The position numbers and the translations under genes are program-made. Positions 11,691 to 23,754 of a stretch of DNA of 64,000 nt are shown one piece after another. Below the pieces are notes generated by a model. The model searched no databases, had not been told where the DNA came from, and saw nothing but the letters and a program-made list of their open reading frames with translations. How positions within the stretch are numbered: position 1 is the first letter of the stretch; every line of letters begins with the position of its first letter. This stretch comes from Diadophis punctatus similis (Eukaryota; Chordata; Lepidosauria; Squamata; Dipsadidae), in NCBI GenBank assembly GCA_023053685.1, contig JALIGW010000003.1:145145165-145209164 (forward strand), written 5' to 3'.

Positions 11691-12854
11691 TTTTTTTATC
11701 ATTTTACAAGTAAAGCTTTCTATAGTCACCTTATTTCTATTCACTTTGTATTTCCTATTTGGGAATTGGATAAGGCAAACATGTTTGATTTCCAAGTGCA
11801 TCAATACATGTACTGATTTAAAACAAAAAGGTTTTTTTTTCAGAACCTTCAAAGATGACAAAAATATGATATATTTTAAATATCCTATATTGATTTCCAG
11901 TTCTCGGCTCTTTTACTTTTTTAAAATTTGGACAATTGGAAACAGGTTTTAAGAAGTATAAAGCATTCTTTGAATAGGGGCTGGATTTAAATTTAAATTT
12001 ACAAATCGAAACTTCAGAATAATATTCAATTTTAGACATAAACAACTCATGCTAAGTATTTGTAATCCAGGTCTGTTATGATTAATACTATTAATGCTAT
12101 ATGTCTAAAAATCATCTTTTTCAAATTGCTCATCTGTGCACATTTTTAGTATTTGAATCTCTCAATTAATTTTGAGGGCCTAGTTATAAACAATATTTAC
12201 ATGCATACCATAAATCCTAATTTCAAAAATAAGATCTACTGATTTCAAAGAAATTACTTCAGTCTAAATTTGCTTGGTATTACTGCTACTAACATGCTTG
12301 GTATATAATTATACTAAATATGTTTGATATACTACTGGTATTTACTACTAAATATGTTTGGTTTACTACTATGTGTATAAATTCTTTCAGTTTCAATTGG
12401 GCAAACAATGTGTGCCTAAATAAATCAATAATTCACTTAAATATTAAGTGATTTATTGTATGACAGTTGTTTTAGCAAGAACTTTTATGTCATCTGTATA
12501 ACTGAAGATTTTGAATTACTTCTCTGCACTAATATAACAGTTAATGGAAGAACTGGTAATTGACTGTAATAATTATCAAATATATTAAAGCAATGCAACA
12601 ACTTAAAGCATTTTCTGTTAATAATAGTCACAGCATCCATTCTGTTGGATGTTGTGATTTAGCTGATTCATATTGTACACAACAATATAGTGTGTGGTCG
12701 TGCAAATACAAGTAAGCACTATGATGAATACCATAATAAGTGAAGCAAAGGTAATTCTCATAAGAATACAATGGAGTAGAAATCCTGATTTCTAAATCTC
12801 TGTTGGCTATGTTTACTATATATTTATTTACAAACTCCTAACTTAGCTTCACCG
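11691..12854. other. AT-rich sequence, no gene or repeat recognised
   Basis: Either distal 3' UTR (if the AATAAA at 12419 is used) or intergenic DNA. A few short local duplications of the kind TTTGGTATA occur near 12290-12370. The frames on both strands are random. Confidence 0.5.
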
Positions 12855-12866
12855 TAATATAATATT

Positions 12867-13208
12867 AAGGGAGGCAGTGGCTAAGATGCTGAGCTTGTCG
12901 ATCAGAAGGTCGGCAGTTCAGCGGTTCAAATCCCTAGTGCCCCATATTGGAGTGAGCTCCTGTTACTTGTCCCAGCTTCTGTCAACCTAGCAGTTCAAAA
13001 GCATGTAAAAATGCAAGTAGAAAAATAGGGACCACTTTGATGGGAAGGTAACAGCACTCCATGTGCCTTCAGCGTTTAGTCATGCCGGCCACATGACCAC
13101 GGAGACACCCAGACAGCGCTGGCTTTTCGGCTTAGAAACGGAGATGAGTACCACCCCTAGAGCCGGAAACTACTAGCACGCATGTGCGGGGGAACCTTTA
13201 CCTTTACC
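12867..13208 (+). mobile_element. Sauria SINE, full length with 12-bp TSD
   Basis: A tRNA-derived SINE with an A-box-like stretch near the start (AGTGGCTAAGATGCTGAG) and a B-box GGTTCAAATCC at about 12923. It has a squamate-type central body (CATGCCGGCCACATGACC) and ends in CCTTTACCTTTACC, the tail shared with Bov-B LINEs. It is flanked by the perfect 12-bp target duplication TAATATAATATT at 12855-12866 and 13209-13220. Sauria SINEs are known to be mobilised by Bov-B. The intact TSD indicates a fairly recent insertion. Confidence 0.92.
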
Positions 13209-13776
13209 TAATATAATATTGCTTGAGAAATTCAATTGGGCCTGAGATTGCATACAAGTAAAAAAAACAGCTATATGATATTCACATTAAAATGAATTGG
13301 ACTGCAATGCTGATTTGGAGTCACATAGCTTGTGGATTGTAATTATATTCCATTCTCTCTCAATCTAATTCAAAAGATATTTACATTCAGAGTCTTACTA
13401 TGGATGATATGTTATTGTTTTGTTTCTTCGATGAAATTATTCTCAAAAGTGTCATAAATGTTCCCAGGCCACTCTTGGTCAGCTCCACCTTCAATGACAT
13501 ACTCTATGTTTATATGGGCAAGAGATAAAAAATATGTCATTAATGAATTGGTATTTTCGAGATGTGTATCAAATATGTGTTTTCCTATGCCTAATTTTTT
13601 ATTACCATCCCATATGTAAAACTGATGTTTCTTTTACTTAGAGTTATTATAAATTTACCATAGGCTGGATTATGTTAATTCTGAGCATATAGTGAATTTC
13701 AAAAAAATATTTATGTATTTTTTAAAAGACTTATGTGGCCACCCTTCTTATGAAACACTATTATCATCATCACAAG

Positions 13777-14091
13777 TGTTAAACTGGATGTTAGCTTGCT
13801 GGAAGGAAGATGCAGGAAAGCAGCTTGTATAAAATTGCTGTTTATTCACACAATGCAGTTCGACAGAAATAACACACAGAATAGAGCTGACAGCTTCCTC
13901 TTTATAGGAGGCTGCCAGGGAGGGACCAATGAGAGCCAACCAATCAGCCGGCATGATTTCAAGCCAGGATTCAACAACAAGAATCAGGAAAAAACAAAAG
14001 CGATAACACCAAAGCCTGGTTTCTCAAGCACCATTCTTAATACAACCAAGAATACAATCCCTGAGCTCCATCCTCACTCTGTCCCAGCTCA
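13777..14091 (-). mobile_element. Possible solo LTR, minus strand
   Basis: Read on the minus strand the segment starts TGAGCTGGG and has a TATA-like CCTATAAAGAGG (about 13903-13914). It has AATAAA at about 13848 and ends near AACA, the layout of a retroviral-type LTR. No coding region adjoins it and I could not find matching target duplications, so the borders are approximate. Confidence 0.45.
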
Positions 14092-14094
14092 AAT

Positions 14095-14222
14095 TAACAG
14101 ATTAACAGAGTCGGAAGGGACCTTGCAATCCTCTAATCCAACCCCCTGCCCATCTGCTGCTACCTAGGATCAAACTCTCAACCTCCTGATTGTGAGGCAA
14201 GAGCTCTACCTCTAGGCCACAG
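14095..14222 (-). mobile_element. tRNA-derived SINE with CR1-like tail
   Basis: On the minus strand a tRNA-like head has A-box-like GGCCTAGAGGTAGAGC and B-box-like GAGAGTTTGATCC. It runs into the CR1 3'-end consensus (GGGTTGGATTAGAGG, AGGTCCCTTCCGACTC) and ends in a TCTGTTAA tail. This is the architecture of a SINE using CR1 reverse transcriptase. It abuts the LTR-like segment on its left. Confidence 0.65.
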
Positions 14223-14616
14223 CAGCTGGGGTTTGAGGGGAGCTCTTGAGGGAAGAGCCAGCTCTTTATGGCTTTTCACTCAGCACTGTACAAAAGAGGT
14301 ATACAGAATAGACTGTTGACAGATGAGTTGTCTTCCTGAACTGTACAAGTAATAATAATGTACTTAAGTTAGATTTCAAGTTGCCCACTTGAGTTGGTGG
14401 AGAGGAGAGGAGAATTTTTCCCTTAAGCTTTTGAAATAAGATATGTAGTTGAATATTTTTTCAAAAAGCTGCACTAAAGGCTATGGGAGTTCAGAAAAAG
14501 CCATGATGCTTTTGTATACAGCTTTGGATCTGGCATCCAAAGGACTTATTTTAAAATGTGTTCTTTAAAGATTTGAATCCATAATTGAGGATGCAGTGTG
14601 CTTTAGAAAGTTACTA

Positions 14617-14977
14617 CAGGTAGTTCATTTAGTGACCCTTTGAAGTTACAAACCGCACTAAAAACAGTGACTTAGAACCATTTTTCACACTTATGAAAAG
14701 CATCCCCATGGTCATGTGATCAAAATTCAGATGCTTGGCAACTGACTCTCATTTATGACTATTGCAGTGTCCCGGGATCACGGGATCACCTTTTGCGAAC
14801 CTTCTGACAAGCAAAGTCAATGCGGAAGCCAGATTCATTTAACAACGGTGTTACTAATTTAACAACTGCAGTGACTCACTTAACAACTGTGGCAAGAGGT
14901 CGTAAAATGGGGCAAAATTGACTTAACAAATGTCTCACTTAGCAACAAAAATGTGGTCATAATTTGAGAACTTCCTG
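14617..14977. mobile_element. TA-flanked MITE, family A, copy 1
   Basis: The terminal inverted repeats begin CAGGTAGT and end ACTTCCTG, bounded by TA on both sides as for Tc1/mariner/pogo insertions. The interior holds the family signature of alternating TTAACAACTG and GTGACTT stretches and CATGTGATC. No transposase is present. Further copies are at 17728, 26581 and 42204, and a truncated one is at 24885. Confidence 0.8.
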
Positions 14978-14999
14978 TATTGACACCGTATAAAGAACA

Positions 15000-17720
15000 A
15001 AGCTTTTAATAATATTAAGGCAGAATTTCAAAAGTCACAAAGCTTGAAAAATCTACAAATACTTAACTCCTATGAAATTGAATGCTTTTGAGTAAACCTG
15101 TATATTTTTGGTTTAAACATTTTCTACGTGAATTTGCTTCAGGGAAAAATCTTGATGGAAAAAGTTTTTGCAAAGAGTAAAAGCAGCCAATTTTTTTTCT
15201 ACATGGAAGTAAACCAAAGCTTCAGTGATGAGGGGAAAGGGAGCAATAACAAGAAAGGAAGAATACGATATAAAAATAATTTTAAATATGATATAAAAAT
15301 AATTTTAAAGATAATATATGGTAAATGTATTCAATTGCACTTGCCATTTTAGCATACTTTATCAGATAATTTGTCTGTGGAATGGATCTGATTTTTAAAA
15401 ATTCTGATTCTCAATATTCTACTGTTGATGTTTTGATATTTTTTTTAAGACAATTGCTGTCTATAGGCTGTGCAAATATAGGTAAGTGCAACTTAGGGAA
15501 AAGTTTTCCTCAGTCTTCAGAAATGTTTTTTTATTTGTTCGCTGCCTTTCCTCAGCCAAACTGAGAAAAAACCTCCCCTGTTTGAATAGGCTGTTAGTAT
15601 CTATTTTACAAGATTTACTCATTTTCAGGTGCCTAATATAGCTGCTAGCATGCATGCACAACAATACAATTTGTATGGTAAATGGAACCAAATAATGCCT
15701 TCGCTGAATGTTATGGCTGCACTGAAGAGAAATGTCACGGTAAATAGCTGCCAAATTATGGATCATACCGAAGTGTCACAACTGCACTAAAGACAAATGG
15801 GGCTGGAGGCTATTGCCACCGGGACGCTTTTGAGTTATGGAGAAGAAGCACAGCCTTGATGTGAGGCTCTTTGTGTCGTCATTATAGCAAAGGGTTACTG
15901 GTGCAGTGTTCAAGAAAGTCTAGACCAATGGAAGGGCTAGTTATTAATCTGTCTGTTTCTAATCTATCAGCTGTAGAACAGACCGCCTTCAAAACACGTG
16001 AACACGCCTAGCAGGAAAGAGATAAAGACACTAAACACTGCAGGTCTTATTAACATAAATGGGAAAGGACAGGCAATGGCCAAATGTTGAATGCTATAAT
16101 CAAATAAAATATACCATGATGTTTAACATCCTACTAAACATTTGAAAAGTTTACTTGCTTGTGACTCGGCTATGTGGAATAAAGATGTAATCCATCCCCC
16201 CACCCCCTTTGTAAAGAGTTGAATAGTCCCGGTTTCTTTCATTCATTTTAATGGAAGGGTAATAAAGATGAAAGACTTAACATTTTAACTGATGCACTCC
16301 TTAAGTGAATGAAGAGAAATTTATTATGTTTTGCATGGCAATGATAAATTCTGAAAGCGACTGTGTGTTTGGGATGGTATGAAAGCCCCGTGTTAAAGGG
16401 GAAAAAAGCATAGAATTAAAGCAGAAAAGGCCCACCCACCCCCTCTTTTTTTGTGTGTGTGTAATCTTGAACGGATTGCATTATTTTTGCTTATCCTTCG
16501 AAACTAGACTCTTCCCAGGTATGAAAAGGTCTTTTTCTTAAAAAAAACAATTTACCCTGATACAACTACCATACTTGCAGACATTTTCAGATTTAGCAAC
16601 CTATACATATACTTTGAAAGTGGTGTGTATGTGCGTGTGTGTGTGTGTGTGCGTATAGGATATACATATGTTTAAAAATATATTTTAAATAATTACTATA
16701 ATATTCTAAGCAGCAATGAATGCTGTAGTGCAACTGTAAGTCCTCATTTTTAGAGAAAAGGTTTGGGCCAAAAATTGTGGATAAATCACCGCTATTCTAC
16801 AGAATGGCCGCCTTTCCATATTGTCCTTAAGATCAGTGGAAGTGCAAGGTTATGGGCAAGTTGCATACTAGTTAAATTTTACACACTCTTAAATACGTGC
16901 TAAGTTTTCCATGTTACGAATAAACAGAATTCTTCACTATTTCTCGTAATTTATTTTTAACTCAGTCCTCATAAATTTGCCTCTTATTTTACATAGAATA
17001 TGTAAAATATGTAAATATATAAAATATGTAAAATATGTGTGATCTATATAGATACAATACTTCTTGGAATACCTTAACACTTGAATCTTTTTTTTTTAGC
17101 ACAGTAACCAGTTCAATTTTGGACAATGTAACAGGTTTTAACAGGCAAAATGACAACCCTTATTTAAAATTTCTGCTTTGTCATCTGATAAAAAATTCTA
17201 TCAAAACCCAACTAGAATGTCTTGAAGTAGTTATTAGTTACCCAAAATTAATGTTTATATATTGCACAGTTGCAAGTAATTGCTGCTTATTAAATGAAAA
17301 CTCTGTGTTAAGTACTTTAGGAACATTTTGGCTAATGAGAATGTAATGTTCTTTGTTTAGTGTAGAACTTTTTGTGTTCAGATCTACAAGATGCTGGAAA
17401 GTTGACAAATTACATCATTTAAGACAGATGCCTGCCTTGGGGAAGATTTTTTTTTTTAGATTTCCTGTTTCTGCCTTTTATTTCAGTAACATTTGCAGTT
17501 GCTATAAGAACTGTACCTGCACCGTATTTAACCCTTTCACACTATAGTTCACAGTAATTCTGAGATTTGTGGCTTATATTAGAGCAGGAATTATAGAATA
17601 CTATTTCAGCAAGCTTGTTTTTCTCTATCTTTCGATCCAAAATAGTTTTTCTTTTTTTAAAAAATGTTGACATTAAACAAGTAGCATTCAAGGTGGCAAC
17701 AAAATTTATACAAAAGAAAA
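15000..17720. other. Intergenic, no gene; possible conserved block at 15690-16330
   Basis: No gene or transposon was recognised. At 15230-15310 there is a short duplicated ATATAAAAATAATTTTAAA motif. A repeat-free, moderately GC block at about 15690-16330 includes a GATA site (GAGATAAAGACAC) and E-box-like CACGTG near 15998. That looks like regulatory sequence, but conservation cannot be tested here. A (TG)n-like tract lies at about 16624-16652. Confidence 0.35.
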
Positions 17721-17727
17721 TATAATA

Positions 17728-18120
17728 CAGCTAGTCCTCAACTTATGACCACAATTGAAACCAAATTTTCTTTTGTAAATGAAACAGTTGTTAAGTGGAT
17801 TTTCCCACATTTTATTACTTTTTTTGCCACGATTGTTAAGTGAATCACTATAGCTGTTAGGTTAGTAACATGGCTGTTAAGTGAATCTGGCTTCCCCATT
17901 GGCTTTGCTTGTCAGAAGGTCGCAAAAGGCGATCACATGACCCTGGGCCACTGCAACCATCATAAATATGAGTCAGTTGCCAAGCATCTGAATTTTGATC
18001 ATGTGACCACAGGGATGCTGCAACAGTCATAACAGTGTGAAAAACGCTCATAAGTCGCTTCAGTGCCATTGTAAATTCGAACAGTCACTAAACAAACTGT
18101 TGTAAATCGAGGACTACCTG
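17728..18120. mobile_element. TA-flanked MITE, family A, copy 2
   Basis: It starts CAGCTAGTCCTCAACTTATG and ends GAGGACTACCTG, flanked by TA (17726-17727 and 18121-18122). Its body matches the other family A copies, with repeated TTGTTAAGTGAATC and a GAAGGTCGCAAAAGG motif. It is non-autonomous. Confidence 0.88.
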
Positions 18121-18394
18121 TACTCAAATGCAAATATCAAGGAAATAAAATCTGAATCAGAACAATGCGAAGAGGGAATTGAATGATTTGTTTTCCTTGG
18201 CATATATATAATATCCAATAGGGATTATTATAACCAAATAGTTTTTCTGTGGATGTGCATTAATGTGAGGAATGGCTGTGTAGCAGCTGAGAGTAAAAGC
18301 TTCATTAGTGTATTTCTGTGCATCCAAATATGGCCCATGCTCACTTCCAAATAAAAAAAAACTTCCTCAAGGAATTGGGCTTTTAACAAGTCAG

Positions 18395-19125
18395 ATTAAT
18401 TGAGTCTGAAGGGAACTTGTAGGTCATCAAGTCCAACCCCCTGCTCAAGCAGGAGACCCTACACCAGTGATGGCAAACCTTTGGTTCTCGTGCCAAAAGG
18501 GGGAGGCGTGGGGGGTCACGTGTGTGCGTGCCCACACTCATAATTCCATGTCCCCCGCACATGCATGCGTGACCCCCTCCCAGCACATGATGGCATGCCT
18601 GTTTTTCACTCTCCCCAGGCTTCAGAGCCTTTCTAGGAGCCTGTGGAGGACGAAAATGCCTTCCCCACCCACCCACCCCAGAGGCTGAAAACAGGCTGTT
18701 TCCTGACTTCCAGTGGGCCCAGAAGGCCCGAAAATCAGCTGGGCGGACCTGAGCTCGTGTGCTCACCGATATAGTGTGCCGTAGGTTCGCTATCACGGCT
18801 CTACACCATTTCTGACAAATGGCAGTCCAATCTTCTTGAAAGTCTCGAGTGATGAAATTCCCACAACTTCCGAAGGCAACTTCTGTTCCATTGGCTGATT
18901 GTTCTCACTGTCAGAAAGTTCCTCCTTATTTCTAGGTTGAATCTCTCCTTGATCAGTTTCCATCCATTATTCCTTGTCTGTCCTTCGGGTGGTTTGGAGA
19001 ATAGCTTGACCCCCTCCTCTCTGTGGCAGCCCCTCAAATATTGGAACACTGCTATCATGTCTCCCCTGGTCCTTCTCTTCGCTAGACTATCCATGCCGGA
19101 GATCCTGCAACCGCTCTTCATCAAA
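18395..19125 (-). mobile_element. CR1 LINE 3' end, interrupted by a hAT element
   Basis: On the + strand it reads as the reverse complement of CR1: GAAGGGAACTTG and GTCCAACCCCCTGC at the left (the LINE 3' end). It then continues after the insertion with CATTTCTGACAAATGG, TGATGAAATTCCCACAAC and GGAACACTGCTATCATGTC. Only the LINE C-terminal and 3' untranslated part is present and it is decayed. The hAT element at 18465-18798 splits it. Confidence 0.88.
18465..18798. mobile_element. hAT-type element (family 2) inside CR1
   Basis: The ends are CAGTGATGGC and GCTATCACGG (reverse complement CCGTGATAGC). The 8-bp target duplications are CCCTACAC (18457-18464) and CTCTACAC (18799-18806), typical of hAT. 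It has no transposase. The internal GC-rich sequence with CTCCCCAGGCTTCAGAGCC is shared with the copy at 60821-61480. In CR1-sense orientation the target is GTGTAGGG. Confidence 0.88.
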
Positions 19126-19139
19126 TGGTTTGTAGGTCC

Positions 19140-20292
19140 TGAAGCTCTGTCATGTGAAGAAACAAGTTTTATTGAACAGCAGTATCTTAAGTACACAAAC
19201 TTGGAAGTTTGTATCTACTTGCTGAGATAATGGCTTCTAATGTACTGTAGTCTCAAAATAGTCTCAACATATCAGGGGCATTCGTTCCAAGAAGAAATTA
19301 ATAAATGAAATAATATAAGATACATAACTTAGGAAAAGTCTGACAGTTTGGAACTATTCATTTTACTTATAAAAATAGTAATTTATTGCTTTAATCCAAA
19401 TAGTTTATAATATGGCTCTGTTTCTTTCATTCCATTCTCTGCAGCAATCATAAATTACCTCAAGTTTTTAATCTATAGCATATGCAGCCCAATACTAGTT
19501 ATCTATGCCTGTTCTCTGGACCGTCAACCTCTAAACTAACTAAGAAATGGAAGCTTGTCTTTGAATTATGTTTGTTTATTGTTTATCTATTTAATTGCTT
19601 TAGAATGGATTCTGACAATCGTATTAAAATATTAAACTTGAAAGATAAAATAAGGACAGACTATTGTAAGTACAAAATAAAATTCAAAATAAGATGGTGT
19701 GAAATGTAGAATGCAATACTCAGATATTACATTTTAAGAAGCCAAAAATAGGATAATTTTTCCCCCTTAACACTGAAAATAGGTCAGACTCGGGTTCAGG
19801 ATATAATTAAGGCACTTGCTAGAGGTGACATAGGCAAGCATGTCTTGTTGAACTTGGCATAGATGTATATAATACTGTGTGATAGACACTGTTTCAGACG
19901 CTAGATTCATGTTTGTTTGGCTTCTAGAACTAAGCACCAGAACATGGATTTGATGTAATTTCAATTTTGAGTTTGATCTTTGAAGAGTATTCAAAGAAGC
20001 AGTTTTAAAATGAGTTAGTATGATTATGGAATCTGAACATTACTAGAGCATTTATCTTTATAAACAAGCTATCCATATTCAGGAGGAGCCAGATATCTGG
20101 TCCACATACTAACCATAGCTGGTGAAAATGTATTTCCTGATGAGGCCATTAGAGGCTCTGACAAAACTGAATCAAGGAATACTCCAGTACTATGAATTTG
20201 TTCATTTGTCCATCCAAAATAGATCATCATAAAAACAACTCAGACTGTTTATTCGTTTTATTTCTCATAGTCCTCATCCAATCAGTTACTGG
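19140..20292. other. Intergenic, nothing recognised
   Basis: AT-rich sequence with random short frames and no repeat family, RNA gene or coding signal that I can support. Confidence 0.5.
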
Positions 20293-20300
20293 GATTGACC

Positions 20301-20808
20301 CAGTGGTGGGTTCCTACAGGTGCGGTCCACTCTATAGCACTGGTAGTGGCCCGCTGGTGACGTCACAGTACCGGTGTGGTCAGTTGCCGGTGCCTGGGCG
20401 CCGCCATTTAAAAAAAAATTTTAAAAAATTCTGCGCATGCCCAGAAGTTGAGCTTCCGGCACTGCACATGCGCTGCCTTCCTACCCCACAGTGAGTCCAA
20501 GCAGGGGAGGATGGCTGAGGGAGCATGTGAGACGCTGAAAGAACGGGCAGCAGGAGCTATCTCCATTCCCCTCCCTTCAGCAGTCCGAGAAGCCACGAAC
20601 GTGCAGTGATGATCCTAGGCATTTTTGCACGTTCGAGGCTTCTTGAGCTGCTGAGGGGAGGGGGAATGGGCGGCAGGACCTATCTCAGTTCCCCTCCCTT
20701 CAGCAGTCCGAGAAGCCACGCCCACTCGGTCACATGGCCGGCAAGCCACACCCACAAAATAAGCCACACCCACAGAGTGGTAGTAAAAAAATTAGGAACC
20801 CGCCACTG
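20301..20808. mobile_element. hAT-type element, family 1 (CAGTGGTGGGTTCC ends)
   Basis: The left end is CAGTGGTGGGTTCCTAC and the right end is GTTCCTAATTT-type reverse complement finishing CGCCACTG. The 8-bp flanks GATTGACC and GTTTGACC match at 7 of 8 positions. The interior has a repeated segment CTCCCTTCAGCAGTCCGAG (about 20572 and 20695) plus an inverted partner in between, giving a fold-back structure. No transposase was seen. Confidence 0.87.
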
Positions 20809-20816
20809 GTTTGACC

Positions 20817-21981
20817 CCAATTAATATCTGGGACTTTACCTGAATCAGGTGGGTTTCATGTGCATGGATATGAAACTTGGAGAGCCTCCATGGCCTCAAG
20901 AATAAAAGGCATGATGAACAAATTGTAATCATATGGGATTTCATAGCATGTCATGGGGACTAACATTTAAATTGAGGGGTCCCTTTTGACCAGTGGCTTA
21001 GTTCACTAAGTCAAATCAGTTATTCAAAAGATTACACCATGATCAATGAATTATATATACAAAATTAAAAATCTGTAGTTTTGTATTGCTCATAGTCACT
21101 AATTACCAATTTCCAGATTGCAATTAAATTGAGTGTTTTGGTTCAAAATCATTATTTGAGTTTCTGAATACAGTTCACCTCAATGATCTGATCAGTACAT
21201 CAATCTCATTCAGAAAATCAACTTGATTTGAAGATGTAACTAAATCACCTTCATATTAAATCTCTAAATCTCAAACCTTTTGTACAGCCCTAATTCTTTT
21301 CTATACAGTTGTAGCTTAGCAAACACAAATCCAAAATGGATAACAAAGTGCCTCCATGTCCATATGCCATATACCATACTTTGGGTCATACTGGTTTTTC
21401 ACTTAATCATAACATATACTTTGTAAGTGATTAAAAATGGCACTTTTGTAAAGACGATTTACAGTAATGAAAATAATTTGCATAACATTCTGTATTACAT
21501 GCTGTTCATCTGAGGAAAAGTTTGAGATTTAATACAATAGCTTTTGGAGCAGCTTTATGAAAAGGCACGAACAGAATGAAATGCTTGTTTGAGACTAATT
21601 AGATTTAGCATAATTCAATGCCATTAAATTGTTCTAGTATTAAAGAGTCTCTGGGAACAGATACATTACTCCATGGATTGTACCATTCCCACCAATGTTT
21701 GCCTTCACTTGGGTTCAGAAAAAAGTCTTAAGTAATACAGTTTAATAATTTTCACTGAAGGTTAAATTTTGCCAATTGTCCCTTAGCACCGCACCGCACC
21801 GCCTGCCCCCATTTAATACTTAAGTTGCCTCTTCAGATCCTTTGCTCTATTCATACTCTGATTATTCTGTGAAAAAATAAAACAATTACTACAGGCTTAA
21901 ATTCAAATAATCATTTTTAATGAAAGTTTAATTCTAAGATTTACTCAGTTACATAGATGCTTGGGAAAGTGCTTACCAATG
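20817..21981. other. Intergenic, nothing recognised
   Basis: No gene or clear transposon. A tiny (CCGCA)n-like stretch lies at about 21788-21803. It is otherwise AT-rich unique-looking sequence. Confidence 0.5.
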
Positions 21982-21989
21982 TACTAGAT

Positions 21990-22382
21990 CCGTGATGCCG
22001 AACCTATGGCACGCGTGCCCAAAGTGGCACGTGGAGACATGTCGCCCGGCACGTGCAGCGTTGCCCGTTCCTCTTCCGGATTTCTGGTGCACATGAGTGT
22101 GCGATGACCAGCTGGCCTTCATGTGAGCGGAAGTCCCGGAAACTGGAAGAGCTGGTCTTCTGTTTTCCTGCGTGAGCATGCGTGCTGGCCAGCTGATCGT
22201 CACGTGTGCCAAAAACCCAGATGATTAGCTGGCCGGCGCGCATGTGCGTGCTGGAAACTGGAAGTTCATTTTCGGGCGAGCGCATGCACCCTGGGCAGAT
22301 CGTCTTCCAGGTTGCGGTCCAGACGAGTGCGTGCGCACACTCCCTTTTCGGCACTCAGTGCCGAAAACGTTTGCCATCACTG
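21990..22382. mobile_element. hAT-type element, family 2, perfect 8-bp TSD
   Basis: The ends are CCGTGATGCCGAACC and GTTTGCCATCACTG. It is flanked by the perfect target duplication TACTAGAT (21982-21989 and 22383-22390). The interior is CpG-rich (GGCACGCGTGCC, GGCACTCAGTGCCG). This is the family 2 copy not located in CR1. It is non-autonomous. Confidence 0.92.
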
Positions 22383-22390
22383 TACTAGAT

Positions 22391-23065
22391 GTATTTACAA
22401 ATTAGACAATGTAATAGTCAGATATTCTTTTACAAATTTATTGATTAATTGTGTTACCTACAAACAATATATGTGAAGTTTTGCAGTGAGATCATCCAAT
22501 AGAAAACAATAGGAAAAACATGGGAAACTGTAACAGTCGTGTATTACTTACCAGTCCAAAACACTCTAGCACCCCCATAGTATTTTATGCTGTTTAAAAT
22601 AAAAGATCATGAACAATCATAAATATGCCACTTAGTGAGATCAGGAAAAAAAATGACCCAAGTCATTCTAGGAATGCTGTCATTTGTTCTGAAAGTGAGT
22701 CAAATCAAGTACATAATCCTAAGAATCACACCACTGATATTATGAAACTGTATGCACCATCCTACTATGGACATGATAAAGCTTTATGGACAGACTTCTT
22801 ACATGTTTCCTTAAAATATATACCCTAAGGGATTCATTCAGTGGGAAATAGCATACACAGGAAATGTGTGTAGGACTTGGATATAGAAACACACGCAATA
22901 TGCAGAACAAATCTGAGTAATTTCAACATGCCTCAGGCAGGCCATGTGCTGCAAGTTGGAAATCTGATTTAATCCATTCATCCACAAACCAAAAGAAAAT
23001 GCTACTTGTTGGTCCTTAGCCCACGTTATGAGAATATAAAGTAACAAATAGTACACGTATACATA
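22391..23065. other. Intergenic, nothing recognised
   Basis: No gene or repeat family is supported. The reading frames at 22625-22828 and 22838-23203 show no protein similarity that I recognise. Confidence 0.45.
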
Positions 23066-23754
23066 CCGAATTTTTGGAGTATAAGATGCACCTTTTTGCC
23101 CCCAAATTATACACTGAATACAGCCCTTTTTTGGCCTCCCGAAGCCCCGTCCCTGCATCCCATTTTTGCAAAAAATGGCCGTTTTTTGAAAAAATTGGGG
23201 CATTTTTGCCTTCCCCCACCCCTAGGAGTACTTTGCAGGCTTCTCAAACCCTCTGCATGCCTCGTTTTTGCAAAAAAAAAAAAAAAAAAACGAGGGAAAA
23301 ACGGCCGTTTTTCGCAAAAAAGGGGGTGTTTTGCCTTCTAATTACTCCCATCTAGCATGACTGGAGGAGGAATTCTGGGAGTTGAAGTCCACTAGTCTTA
23401 AAGCTGTCAAGTTTGAAGACCCCTGGGTTAGGGGTTAGGGGTGCAAGGGTCTTCAAACTTGGCAAGTTTAGGACTTGTGGACTTCAACTCCCATTCCTGA
23501 GCTAGCATGACTGGAGGAGGAATTCTGGGAGTTGAAGTCCACAAGTCTTAAAGCTGTCAAGTTTGAAGTTTGTAAAAAGTGTACATGGTTGTAAAAAGTA
23601 TACATGATTGTAAAAAGTATTCTGCTATACTGGTATTTTATTAAATGATATATTACTACACCATTTGGTTTAGAATACTTTTTTCCTTGTTTTCCTCCTC
23701 TAAAATCTAGGTGCGTCTTATACTCTGGTGTGTCTCATACTCTGAAAAATACGG
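23066..23754. mobile_element. TA-flanked MITE, family B, copy 1
   Basis: The terminal inverted repeats are CCGAATTTTTGGAGTATAAG at the left and CTCTGAAAAATACGG at the right, preceded and followed by TA. The subterminal motif GATGCACC/GGTGCGTC is present at both ends. The interior is enlarged by poly-A/G stretches and by a nested palindromic element at 23354-23573. Copies 2 and 3 are at 24954 and 48597. Confidence 0.87.
23354..23573. mobile_element. Nested palindromic hAT-like MITE (family 3), one and a half copies
   Basis: The stretch 23446-23573 reads GTCTTCAAACTTGGCAAG through GAAGTCCACAAGTC to CAAGTTTGAAG, an imperfect palindrome. A second right half is at 23354-23425. Both match the 27305-27439 element. 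The two parts are separated by a GGGTTAGGGGTTAGGGG stretch. This arrangement suggests local duplication or a failed second insertion. Confidence 0.72.

Noticed and set aside
16016..16060. Possible small RNA or tRNA gene in the repeat-free block
   Set aside because: No A-box/B-box pair or cloverleaf could be found. All B-box matches in the window belong to SINEs.
23424..23445. GGGTTAGGGGTTAGGGG, telomere-like
   Set aside because: Only two imperfect TTAGGGG units, at the junction of two palindromic MITE halves whose ends are CAGGGGT-like. It is not an interstitial telomere.
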